From Planctomycetota bacterium (GTDB lineage: Bacteria > Planctomycetota > UBA8108 > UBA1146 > JAJFFE01), in assembly GCA_021776775.1 (NCBI GenBank), contig JAJFFE010000181.1, forward strand, positions 1-56,862: a DNA stretch of 56,862 nt, given 5' to 3'. The position numbers were made by a program, and so were the translations under genes. Under the pieces are notes generated by a model. That model worked only from the letters and a program-made list of their open reading frames with translations, was not told the DNA's origin and did no database searches. Shown here piece after piece: positions 17,276 to 24,817 of the stretch (the stretch's first letter is position 1; every line of letters starts with the position of its first letter).

Positions 17276-17782
17276 ATGTTTACTCGCGACGAACTTCTCG
17301 AGTCGATCGCTCAAGAGATCAGCATCTGCAAGCACCTGCACAGCAAGCTCGACGGCCACAGTGACGACTACCAACTCGGGCCGGAAATGAGAACGACGCT
17401 CGAGCTCATGCGTTACTTGAGCTGGTGTGGTTCGGGTCCAGCTGACGCGCTGATCAACAACGACTGGTCGGTGGTCCAAGGTTATCAAGAGACGGCCGCG
17501 ACGATGACGGCCGCCGATTTCCCCAAGCACCTCGACAACCAATTTTCAAGGCTCGAAGAGCTACTCAAGCCCATCTCGGACGCCGACTTCCAAACGCGTG
17601 AAGCCGCCTTCCCGTGGGGCGGTAGTGCGACACTGGGCCGGGCGCTGGTCAACACGACCTACGCGTTCCTGTCCGCATACCGTTACCAACTTTTCTGCCA
17701 CGCCAAGGCGAGCGGCAACTCCACCATGAGCACGCACAACGCTTGGCTCGGCATGGACAAGCCGGAGGAAGTTACCGGCTAG
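17276..17782 (+). CDS. DinB-like superfamily protein
   Basis: The 168-residue sequence is helical and has the layout of the DinB/YfiT four-helix bundle: helix 1 with LLESIAQEISICKHLHSKL, a central LEELLKPISDADF segment, and a last helix starting at LGRALVNTTYAFLSAYRYQLF. Members often bind a metal through three histidines; here only H35/H38-type residues in the first helices and no clear triad are visible, so metal binding is uncertain. It may act in thiol metabolism or stress response, as relatives do, but nothing nearby supports a specific role. ATG 17276 follows GAGAACGGA. Confidence 0.6.
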   Translation: MFTRDELLESIAQEISICKHLHSKLDGHSDDYQLGPEMRTTLELMRYLSWCGSGPADALINNDWSVVQGYQETAATMTAADFPKHLDNQFSRLEELLKPISDADFQTREAAFPWGGSATLGRALVNTTYAFLSAYRYQLFCHAKASGNSTMSTHNAWLGMDKPEEVTG

Positions 17783-17794
17783 CTTACGAGTCAC

Positions 17795-17821
17795 GGCCGG
17801 CCCTCGACTGCAGGGTCGGCC
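17795..17821 (+). terminator. Hairpin after the DinB-like gene
   Basis: GGCCGGCCCT at 17795-17804 pairs with AGGGTCGGCC at 17812-17821 with one G-T position and a 7-base loop, 13 bases after the stop at 17782. There is no T-tract, so it is a possible terminator or a 3'-end stabiliser only. Confidence 0.4.
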
Positions 17822-18031
17822 CATTGCAAGTCCAATTCGATCATCGAACTTATCGCTATCGTTGATTGTCGGTTCTTGCCGCGCACCGCGCCTCTGACGT
17901 CTAGGTGTCGCCAATCCAATCGACGGGGGGTGAGCCAGCGGCCGACGTGTCCTACGTCGAATACGACGGTTCGACGGCGACTCAAGTGCACGAAGAGACT
18001 TGCACCGAAAAATTGAGCCGAGGGGGGGACG

Positions 18032-19726
18032 ATGTCGAGCGACGGGGTGATGCGTCTTACGCCTCGGGGTTGGGTCACGCTCGATCGGGTCGTGCTCGTC
18101 CTTGCGCCGGTGATTGTGTTTTGGTTTCAAGGGTTCGAAGGGCTTTCCGATACGGATCCCGGGTTCTTGACGGGGATCTCGTATCGACTGCTTCGGGGCC
18201 AGGAACTGTACACAGACATTATTTACGTTCGGCCACCGCTGAGCCCGATTCTTCACGCGGGTGTACTCAAGCTGTTGCCCGACCACCTCGGCTTGATCGG
18301 CGAGCGTGCACTGTTCTACGTGCTCGCTTGGACGAGCTGCTTGCTTGCACTGCTTACGTTGAGACACGCTTTCGGGCGCGACGCTTCGGGCGTGGCGGGA
18401 CTTCCGCTCTCGATCATCGGGACTCTGGCTTTCCTGTTTTCGGTCAACAACTTCACACCGTACCCATGGCACACGCTCGACGGGGTGTTCTTCAGCGCAC
18501 TGGGCCTGTTTCTCGTCGTGCGCTCTCCTTCGACGCTCGGCCTCGCTTGCGCCATGCTCGCGTGTCTCGCGGCTGCGGCGTGTAAGCAGTCGTACTACCC
18601 CATTCCTCTTGTTGCGGTGTTTCTCGCTGGCGCTTGCCACGGCCGACCCGGACTGATTCGGAGCACTGTAAGTCTCATTGTGCTCAGCACCGTCACGTTG
18701 GGAGGCGCGGCGGCGCTCTACCCGGAATCCACATCGGCGTTCTGGAAACTCTCTCGAGCAGCGACCCACTGGGACGAAGCGATCAGTGCGGGGTTCACGA
18801 AGTATCTGCAAACGCTGCCGTTCGTGTTCGGCTTCGTCGCGCTGGGGTGGTTGGTGAAGCGTAGAGTCGGTGACGCAACTCGAACCGAACTGCTGCTGTG
18901 GTCAGTGGTGTTGGTCGCGCTCGGGTTGAACATCGTCGAGGCGTATCAAAATTGGTTCTGGCAGAAGACTGCGTACAAATACAGCCAGTTCCTTTTCCTG
19001 CTTGCCTTCGGGGTGGCGGCGTTCGAGTTGAGACACTACAGGCAGCGGGCTATCACGCTGATGGCGCTATTGTCGATCGCGTGGTGCTCGAGTCTGAGCT
19101 GGGGGACCAAACACCCGATTCTCTTCTTCACTCCTGTGGTGTTTGGCGTCGTCCATGGAGTGCGAGTTCACCTTGGGGGGCGCACCCCGGTCTGGGCGTA
19201 TCGTGGTTGGATCGTCGTACTCTTCGGGGCCTATCTCGCCATGGCCCAGTTTCCGCGTTTCGACGCCCCGCGCTGGGAGTGCACGCACGCACTATCGGAA
19301 GTGTTCCCCCGAGCATCGGCGATTCAGGTAGGTGGGTTCCAATTCCAACATCACACGGAGTTGATGCACCTCGTCGCCAAGTACGGCGAGCCGTTCGTCG
19401 TACTACCAGCCCTACCACTGGCCCACTATCTGACCGAGACGACCCCCATCCTGAGTGTTGACTGGGCCCTCAACGTCGAAGTCACCGGCTACACGCTCAA
19501 AGCCCAACTACTCGCCCAGCTCGAACAGCCGGGCGTGACCGCCTTGATTCAGCGGCATAGGATCGATCGGGTGCGCCGCCGGGGCGATCACCCTTATGGG
19601 TCGTGGCTCACACTTCACGTGGTTGACCACTGGACGCTCGTCGAGACTCGGGAGTCGTTCCTGGTCTATCAAATGTCGACGTTGCCGTCGTCGTTGCAGC
19701 CCGCGCCGAAACGAACGGATTTCTAA
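18032..19726 (+). CDS. Polytopic membrane glycosyltransferase (GT39/83-like)
   Basis: The 564-residue protein has about ten to twelve hydrophobic helices. Near residue 33 the first periplasmic loop begins with [12 protein letters not shown], where the acidic D-x-D-type residues of the PMT/ArnT superfamily are expected, followed by [17 protein letters not shown] near residue 65, a typical second-loop motif of this family. Such enzymes move a sugar from a polyprenyl-phosphate donor to lipid or protein on the outer face of the membrane. The last 120 residues are a soluble domain ending after [14 protein letters not shown]. The ATG follows a run of Gs that serves as ribosome site. No operon partner is close by. 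Confidence 0.75.
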   Translation: MSSDGVMRLTPRGWVTLDRVVLVLAPVIVFWFQGFEGLSDTDPGFLTGISYRLLRGQELYTDIIYVRPPLSPILHAGVLKLLPDHLGLIGERALFYVLAWTSCLLALLTLRHAFGRDASGVAGLPLSIIGTLAFLFSVNNFTPYPWHTLDGVFFSALGLFLVVRSPSTLGLACAMLACLAAAACKQSYYPIPLVAVFLAGACHGRPGLIRSTVSLIVLSTVTLGGAAALYPESTSAFWKLSRAATHWDEAISAGFTKYLQTLPFVFGFVALGWLVKRRVGDATRTELLLWSVVLVALGLNIVEAYQNWFWQKTAYKYSQFLFLLAFGVAAFELRHYRQRAITLMALLSIAWCSSLSWGTKHPILFFTPVVFGVVHGVRVHLGGRTPVWAYRGWIVVLFGAYLAMAQFPRFDAPRWECTHALSEVFPRASAIQVGGFQFQHHTELMHLVAKYGEPFVVLPALPLAHYLTETTPILSVDWALNVEVTGYTLKAQLLAQLEQPGVTALIQRHRIDRVRRRGDHPYGSWLTLHVVDHWTLVETRESFLVYQMSTLPSSLQPAPKRTDF

Positions 19727-19824
19727 TCCGGGCTGCGGCGAACTGTAGCGCTACGATCAGGATACACATGACTGGAATCGTAGGCCTGGACCTCCACCAA
19801 CAACCAACCACCAAAGGCAAGACC

Positions 19825-20832
19825 ATGAGAGCTATCGGATACAACCGGGCGGGACCCATCACCGCGGACAACGCGCTGATCGAGTTCGAGGCGGAGCCCG
19901 CTGAGCTAGCCCCGCGCGACTTGCTAGTCGAAGTCCGAGGCATCTCGGTTAATCCGGTCGATGTGAAAGTTCGCGCCAGCATGGCGGCCGACAACGGCAC
20001 CAAAGTCCTCGGCTACGACGCCGCCGGTGTGGTTCGGCAAGTCGGCACCGCGGTCAGCAAGTTCAAGGTCGGCGACGAAGTCTTCTACGCCGGCGATATC
20101 ACCCGTCCAGGCACCAACTCAGAACTCCACGCGGTCGACGAGCGCATCGTTGGCACCAAGCCGAAGTCTCTCGGCTTCGCGGAAGCCGCGGGACTGCCGC
20201 TGACCTCGATCACCGCGTGGGAACTTCTCTTCGACTGCCTCGCAGTCAAAGAAGGCGAAGGCCGAGGCGACTGCATTTTGGTGATCGGTGGCGCGGGCGG
20301 AGTGGGATCGATCCTCATTCAACTCGCCAAGAAGCTCACCGCACTGACAGTGATCGCCACGGCGTCCCGTCCCGAGACCGTCGAGTGGACCCAGAAAATG
20401 GGCGCCGACCACGTCATCAACCACCGTGAGTCCCTCGTCGATCAGGTCGGAGCGCTCAACCTCCAACCCCGCTACGTCGCGTCACTCTCCGGAAGCGCCC
20501 AGCACTTCCCCGCCGTGCTCGAACTCATCAAGCCGCGTGGCCACATCGCGCTCATCGATGACCCGGAAACTTTCGATATCACTCCAGCCAAACTCAAAGC
20601 GTTGAGCGTCAGCTGGGAGTTCATGTTCGCGCGTTCCATGTTCCAAGCCGACGACATTGAACAACAGCACCAGCTGCTGAACCGAGTCTCACAACTCGTC
20701 GATTCCGGCACGCTCGTCTCGACCGTGACCAACAACTTCGGAGCACTTACTGTCGACACCCTCAAGGAAGCGCACACGCAACAAGAGAGCGGGCGAGTCA
20801 TCGGCAAGAACGTGCTCGACGGCTTTCAATAG
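19825..20832 (+). CDS. Zinc-type alcohol dehydrogenase-like NADPH oxidoreductase
   Basis: The 335-residue medium-chain dehydrogenase/reductase belongs to the quinone-oxidoreductase-like branch. The GroES-like domain (residues 1-130) contains [12 protein letters not shown] and GYDAAGVV; the Rossmann domain has the nucleotide motif IGGAGGVGS near residue 155 and [10 protein letters not shown] following, which suggests NADPH. The catalytic-zinc cysteine and histidine ligands of alcohol dehydrogenases are absent, as in zinc-independent members. I start at ATG 19825 (MRAIGYN), which fits the family, not at ATG 19768. Probable role: reduction of quinones or alpha,beta-unsaturated carbonyls in the cytoplasm. 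Confidence 0.9.
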   Translation: MRAIGYNRAGPITADNALIEFEAEPAELAPRDLLVEVRGISVNPVDVKVRASMAADNGTKVLGYDAAGVVRQVGTAVSKFKVGDEVFYAGDITRPGTNSELHAVDERIVGTKPKSLGFAEAAGLPLTSITAWELLFDCLAVKEGEGRGDCILVIGGAGGVGSILIQLAKKLTALTVIATASRPETVEWTQKMGADHVINHRESLVDQVGALNLQPRYVASLSGSAQHFPAVLELIKPRGHIALIDDPETFDITPAKLKALSVSWEFMFARSMFQADDIEQQHQLLNRVSQLVDSGTLVSTVTNNFGALTVDTLKEAHTQQESGRVIGKNVLDGFQ

Positions 20833-21307
20833 GTTGCGTCTGGAGGTGCGGCCGGAAAGTCATGTCGCGCGGGAGGTCGAGCTTCCGGCGGCCAGCACAC
20901 TCGGCGAAACTCGAAGTATGAGCAGGTCTTCAAGAAGGAGCAACGCCGAGATTCGCGGGAAGCGCAGCCTGCCCGGCTTCGCTTGATGAATAGTTCGAAC
21001 TTCATCGACCGCCTCCGATAGCGTCACGGCGCGGCGGGCAACCGTCGGTTTCGAGATCCGGAGACCTGCGGCCTCGTTCTCGACAGAAGCTACCGCGGAC
21101 GCCCCGCCAGAAGACATCCGTGCCCATCGTTGGCGGTCAGTTCAGCTCTCTCAGCCTCCTGCGGGACTTGGATGCAGGGTTGAGCAACGGGGGACGCGCC
21201 GTTTGCTCACGCCGCCCGGCCCGGATATCATGGCATTCTCTGAAGACCGCGAGTGCCGGGGTCACCGCACCGCGTCACCAACTCTGGAACCTGACGGAGT
21301 CACGACC
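20833..21307. other. Intergenic region with one copy of the 60-bp repeat
   Basis: Apart from the repeat at 20932-20991, nothing gene-like is seen. Short ORFs on both strands are unrelated to known proteins. A promoter for the small Lys-rich gene should lie in the last 150 bases. Confidence 0.5.
20932..20991 (+). repeat. 60-bp dispersed repeat, copy A
   Basis: This copy differs from copy B (24186-24245) at three positions. The core GAAGCGCAGCCTGC... forms an imperfect hairpin (GAA/TTC and GCGCA/TGCGC arms in the intact copies); here one stem base is changed. It lies 100 bases after the oxidoreductase gene. Confidence 0.85.
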
Positions 21308-21418
21308 ATGGGCGACAAGGGAAGCAAAGACAAAGGCAACAAGGAGCCGAAGAAGAAGGCCGCGCTCACCCAGAAAGAAAAGCGGGCGCTGAAGAACGAG
21401 AAGAAGAAAAAGAACTAG
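21308..21418 (+). CDS. 36-residue Lys-rich conserved small protein
   Basis: The ORF starts MGDKGSKDKGNKEPKKKA and continues with LTQKEKRALKNEKKKKN, giving 36 residues of which about 14 are lysine. Very similar short proteins (MGDKGSKDKGKKE-type) occur in many bacteria as uncharacterised small proteins, so I judge this real even though it is tiny. It is strongly basic and probably disordered, which suggests binding to nucleic acid or ribosomes, but that is an inference. The longer upstream extension in the same frame (from 21203) lacks any family resemblance. A long palindrome that could end transcription lies 118 bases downstream. Confidence 0.75.
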   Translation: MGDKGSKDKGNKEPKKKAALTQKEKRALKNEKKKKN

Positions 21419-21535
21419 GTGCTGACCCACGTGTGAAATCGCACGACTGACGCGGGTCGTCCCGGCCTGTCCTGGCCGCGCTACTTGGCTGCGCCGGCTT
21501 ACCGAGCCCACTCGCGTTTCGCGAAGTTCCACAAT

Positions 21536-21587
21536 GACGAAGCCCTCGTATCCTGCTCGGCCGAGCAGGATTCGAGGGCTTTCGTCG
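21536..21587. terminator. Bidirectional terminator-like 50-bp palindrome
   Basis: The sequence from GACGAAGCCCTCG (21536) to CGAGGGCTTTCGTC (ending 21586) folds back on itself almost completely: two 25-base arms meeting at CTCGG/CCGAG with one mismatch and one extra T. It sits between the convergent Lys-rich gene (+) and ATP-grasp gene (-), the expected place for a shared terminator. There is no long T-run. Confidence 0.6.
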
Positions 21588-21626
21588 TCCGCACGGGTAC
21601 GTCTGGGCTCTTGCAGCTCGAGTCGC

Positions 21627-22640
21627 TCAATCCCTCAAGCGGTCCAGCAACCCGGCCGCGAAGCGCTCTCCCGTGGCGGGCCCGTGCCCTGGGTAGAAGT
21701 AGGGCTCGATCAGTTCCAACTCCATGAGCATCAGCTCGCCGCGTGCGTCCCGCACCAGATCGACACGGGCGTAGAGCGTGGGCTCGTCGATCATGTCGAT
21801 GACACGCTGCGCCGCGGCCAGCTCGACCGCGGTCGGCTCGTACGACTCTTCTCTGCCGCCGTAGTTGGACTGAACCCGGTACTCCCCGGGCTTGGGCCGT
21901 TTCCTGACGGCGTGCGAGAACACGCAGTCGAAGAAGAGAAACGAGTACTCTCCGTCAGAAACCACCGTCGGTACGAACGGCTGAATCATGCAGCCGGCCG
22001 TCGGCAACTCTTCGATGCGAGGCAAACTACCGTGGCGACCCAGCCGGACCTGGCGCCAGGACGACGCGCCGATCACCGGCTTGACGACGACTTCGTCGAC
22101 ATCCAGTTCGTCGAAGGCCGCCGCGAGCGTCGACGAGTCCGCTCGATCTCGCCACAGCGTCGGGATCACTGGTGCGCCACCCACTCGCAAATCCTCGAGG
22201 TACGTCTTTTCGTGATTCCAACGCACGATCGGCAACGGGTTGTAGAGAGGTCGCTGCTCTGCAAACAGTTCGAGGGTCGCCAGGAATTCCTCGGGTCGCG
22301 CGGCGTAGTCCCACGTCGTACCGATGACGGCGGCCACGAACTCCGTCGGCACTACCGTCGGGTCGTCCCAGATAACTTCGGTGAGGGTCAATCCCCGATC
22401 AGCGCAGGCCACCCGCAAGGCGCCGAACTGAAGATCGTGCTCGCGAACATACGGATCTCGCGATCTGTCGAGCGCGGATCGGGCGGTCAAGTAGGCGATG
22501 GGAATCAGGGCGAGATCTCCGCGAAGACGTTGGGGCGCGAGCGCTTCGAACGACGATTCTATTCGATGTTGGGCCAGTTGCAGAATCGTTTCAACCGAGC
22601 TCCCGGGGGCGGTGAGAACGAACGGCCACGGGGTCGCCAA
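21627..22640 (-). CDS. ATP-grasp domain ligase-like protein
   Basis: The protein resembles the ATP-grasp group of RimK/glutathione-synthetase-like ligases and the cyclo-ligase of cycloserine biosynthesis. Visible features are IGTTWDYAARPEEF, the nucleotide-binding lysine strand VDEVVVKPVIGASS, and the metal-binding end LYARVDLVRDARGELMLMELELIEPYF (positions follow R-x-D-x-V...E-x-E). It would join a carboxylate to an amine using ATP in the cytoplasm. The start is doubtful: the frame opens with TTG at 22640 without a ribosome site, the first about 45 residues show no family resemblance, and a GGAGAT site lies just before CTG/ATT codons near 22506-22503. The true protein is therefore probably about 290 residues. 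Confidence 0.75.
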   Translation of the reverse strand: MATPWPFVLTAPGSSVETILQLAQHRIESSFEALAPQRLRGDLALIPIAYLTARSALDRSRDPYVREHDLQFGALRVACADRGLTLTEVIWDDPTVVPTEFVAAVIGTTWDYAARPEEFLATLELFAEQRPLYNPLPIVRWNHEKTYLEDLRVGGAPVIPTLWRDRADSSTLAAAFDELDVDEVVVKPVIGASSWRQVRLGRHGSLPRIEELPTAGCMIQPFVPTVVSDGEYSFLFFDCVFSHAVRKRPKPGEYRVQSNYGGREESYEPTAVELAAAQRVIDMIDEPTLYARVDLVRDARGELMLMELELIEPYFYPGHGPATGERFAAGLLDRLRD

Positions 22641-22888
22641 CAGTGGCTAGTTCTAAATCTCAAGTACCATGCGCGATCTCGGCTATAACGGACCGTCCGT
22701 GCGGGGCAACCGGCGTTACTAAGTTCAATCCCGATCCGGCCCACCAATCGTTCCGGTGGCTCTAACTCGCATGGACTCGGAAAGTCACTGTCATCTGAAT
22801 TCGGTCTCCACCTCGCGCCACGGCACGATTCGGCCGACCCTCCCCGCTCGCCAACAAACACGGACCACGATCCTTTGGAAGGAGCCGA

Positions 22889-23650
22889 ATGAAGCGTCTT
22901 CACCTTTTCGAGTTCGAAGATCAACGCTGGTTTCCGAAGACGCTCCGAAGTTTCGCGACGGATTGGCTGCGCGTCGTGCAGAGCCGTATGCGACTACACG
23001 AGCCGGTGGTCGAGGTACTGCGCGAACTCCTCGCGACCACTGGTGATCACCGCATCGTCGACCTATGTTCCGGAAGCGGCGGCCCTTTGGTCGACATCTT
23101 TCGGGAGTTCGAAGCGCGCGGCAAAACGATCGAAGTGTTGTTGACCGATCGTTATCCCCACCCCACCCTCGAGTCGCTGCCCATTGGCATGAGCTTGCAC
23201 GCAGAGTCGGTCGACGCGCGTGAAGTGCCGAGCGATCTGGTCGGCTGCCGCACGATATTCAACGGGTTCCATCACTTCAATCGTGACGAAGCGCTTGGAA
23301 TCCTACGTGACACCGTCGCGGCGCGTCAGCCCATCGGCGTCTTCGAGATCACCGAACGAAGACTACTGGGAGTCGCAATCGCTGCGGTGATTCCCCTCTT
23401 GGTGTGGATCATGACACCCTTCATTCGACCCTTCCGCTGGAGCCGACTCGCGTTCACGTACCTCGTGCCCATAGTCCCGCTCCTCTGCCTTTGGGATGGA
23501 GTCATCTCCCATCTTCGCGCCTACCACCCCGACGATCTCCACGGTCTCGCCGAGGATGTCGCGGACGACGGATACGCCTGGAAGTCCGGCCGACTCGACG
23601 TCGGCCATTTGCCGGTCCGGATCTCGTATCTGACCGGAACGCCGATCTGA
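22889..23650 (+). CDS. SAM-dependent methyltransferase-like protein with membrane segment
   Basis: The 253-residue protein has a Rossmann-type methyltransferase core: motif I IVDLCSGSGGP near residue 56, acidic VLLTDRYPHP near residue 83 and an FNGFHHFN motif near residue 124 in place of the motif IV region. Residues about 160-205 are hydrophobic (VAIAAVIPLLVWIMTPF and LAFTYLVPIVPLLCLW), so it probably sits on or in the membrane. ATG 22889 follows GGAAGGAG by 6 bases. Substrate unknown; a lipid or quinone would fit the membrane segment. Confidence 0.75.
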   Translation: MKRLHLFEFEDQRWFPKTLRSFATDWLRVVQSRMRLHEPVVEVLRELLATTGDHRIVDLCSGSGGPLVDIFREFEARGKTIEVLLTDRYPHPTLESLPIGMSLHAESVDAREVPSDLVGCRTIFNGFHHFNRDEALGILRDTVAARQPIGVFEITERRLLGVAIAAVIPLLVWIMTPFIRPFRWSRLAFTYLVPIVPLLCLWDGVISHLRAYHPDDLHGLAEDVADDGYAWKSGRLDVGHLPVRISYLTGTPI

Positions 23651-23895
23651 ACGACACGCGCGTCTCAGGCGCCCCCAACACGTGGTCCGCGCGACTCGTC
23701 GGAGGTGCGGGTCGTCCGCACCTTCTGGCGCTATTTCCCTGCGCTGCGGAGATCCAACTGGAACCCGACGGGAGTGCGTGCACCGAAACGGTTCCGGGCT
23801 ATACTCGCGTGTCGCGAACGTCCGCGGGGCTGCGTCATCGGTCTACGCACGCCTTCGACGAGTCAAGTCCCCAGAAAACCGACAAGGAAAGAACC

Positions 23896-24177
23896 ATGCC
23901 CAAAGCATCCGCCCGACACATCCTCGTGGCATCCGAAGAGGCCTGCCAAGACCTCAAGACCCAAGTAGAGGCCGGCGGCGATTTTGCCGACCTGGCTAGC
24001 GCCCACTCCGATTGTCCCTCCGGCAAGAAGGGCGGCGAGCTCGGCGAGTTCTCCCCCGGCCAGATGGTTCGCGAGTTCGACGACGTTGTTTTCAGCGCTG
24101 ACGTCGGCACGGTGCAGGGTCCGGTCAAGACCCAGTTCGGGTTTCACCTCATCGAGGTCACTGCTCGCACCGACTAG
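23896..24177 (+). CDS. Parvulin-type peptidyl-prolyl cis-trans isomerase
   Basis: This 93-residue single-domain rotamase contains ASARHILV at the N-terminus, DFADLASAHSDCPSGKKGG, LGEFSPGQMV, and the end QFGFHLIEV, which are the parvulin signatures including both active-site histidines (ARHI and FGFHLI) and the cysteine in SDCPS. It has no signal peptide and is cytoplasmic, as in PpiC. ATG 23896 follows AAGGAAAG. The larger frame from 23404 is a shadow. A dispersed repeat and a terminator follow directly, so it is transcribed alone. Confidence 0.93.
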   Translation: MPKASARHILVASEEACQDLKTQVEAGGDFADLASAHSDCPSGKKGGELGEFSPGQMVREFDDVVFSADVGTVQGPVKTQFGFHLIEVTARTD

Positions 24178-24185
24178 CTATCGTG

Positions 24186-24245
24186 AAGAAGGAGCAACGC
24201 AGAGATTCGCGGGAAGCGCAGCCTGCGCGGCTTCGCTTCATGAAT
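24186..24245 (+). repeat. 60-bp dispersed repeat, copy B
   Basis: This copy starts 9 bases after the parvulin stop and reaches almost to the terminator. It contains the intact hairpin GAA-GCGCA-GCC-TGCGC-GGC-TTC. Copies A (20932) and C (43289) differ by three and one bases. Confidence 0.9.
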
Positions 24246-24249
24246 GATC

Positions 24250-24298
24250 AGAAACGGGGATCGGGGCGTGACGCCGCGATCCCCGTTTCTTATTTCTT
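24250..24298 (+). terminator. Rho-independent terminator of the parvulin gene
   Basis: AGAAACGGGGATCG at 24250-24263 pairs perfectly with CGATCCCCGTTTCT at 24277-24290, with an extra GGCG/CGCC inner stem, followed by TATTTCTT. This is one of the strongest terminators in the window. Confidence 0.9.
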
Positions 24299-24804
24299 GC
24301 GAGTGCGGTTGCGGATATCCACGGTCACGAAGACCGAAGACGCCAATGCAACCGGAGAGCTATATCTTGGCTCACTGACGGTAGCTATTGCGATACGTAC
24401 GTCGCCGCGTCTGTACAGTCATATTCGCAGCGTCGTTTGGTTACTCTGTGGTTACTCTGTGGTTACCTCACCGCTGCCGGACCAGGGTAGGATCCGGGCA
24501 TGAACAAGATACCGAGCACGGTTCTGGCGACAGGCTCGAGGGGCTTCTCTGCGGGCGACACGTCCCAACTCCGCTTCCTCCCCGCTCTCGCTCTGCTGCT
24601 GAGTCTGCCCCAACCACTTCAGCGCCAGAAGGCCGAGAACTCGGTCGGATGTGGACCTTCGAGAATCCACTTTGAGGCAGCGTCGGCTACGCCTACCGAC
24701 GATAGCGGCGACCGCAAGCAGGCGACGCGCTACTACGAGAATGAGTTGACGATCGATCCTGACTTTCGCAGTGCCAAGCGGCGCTCTGTGATTGGGAGAT
24801 GGCC
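24294..24804. other. Region between parvulin and the next long gene
   Basis: An AT-richer stretch (24300-24440) is followed by an 11-base tandem repeat and a short ORF that may be a relic; both are listed separately. No other feature is seen. Confidence 0.4.
24439..24467. repeat. 11-bp tandem repeat, 2.6 copies
   Basis: TGGTTACTCTG occurs at 24439-24449 and 24450-24460 and continues as TGGTTAC at 24461-24467. It lies 33 bases before a possible start codon at 24500 and could be a regulator site or a slippage product. Confidence 0.6.
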
Positions 24805-24817
24805 ATGCGAAAGATGA
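24500..24817 (+). CDS. Doubtful small ORF with a TPR-like end
   Basis: The 105-residue frame starts with ATG 24500 after AGGAT. Its middle and end (RKQATRYYENELTIDPDF) look like the second half of a TPR unit, but the rest has no resemblance to known proteins. It overlaps the next gene by 13 bases. It may be the remnant of a larger TPR protein rather than a working gene. Confidence 0.25.
   Translation: MNKIPSTVLATGSRGFSAGDTSQLRFLPALALLLSLPQPLQRQKAENSVGCGPSRIHFEAASATPTDDSGDRKQATRYYENELTIDPDFRSAKRRSVIGRWPCER

Noticed and set aside
17561..18811. 416-codon minus-strand ORF across the DinB-like gene and the membrane glycosyltransferase
   Set aside because: It crosses two supported plus-strand genes and the intergenic hairpin, and its sequence is low-complexity Arg/Glu/His.
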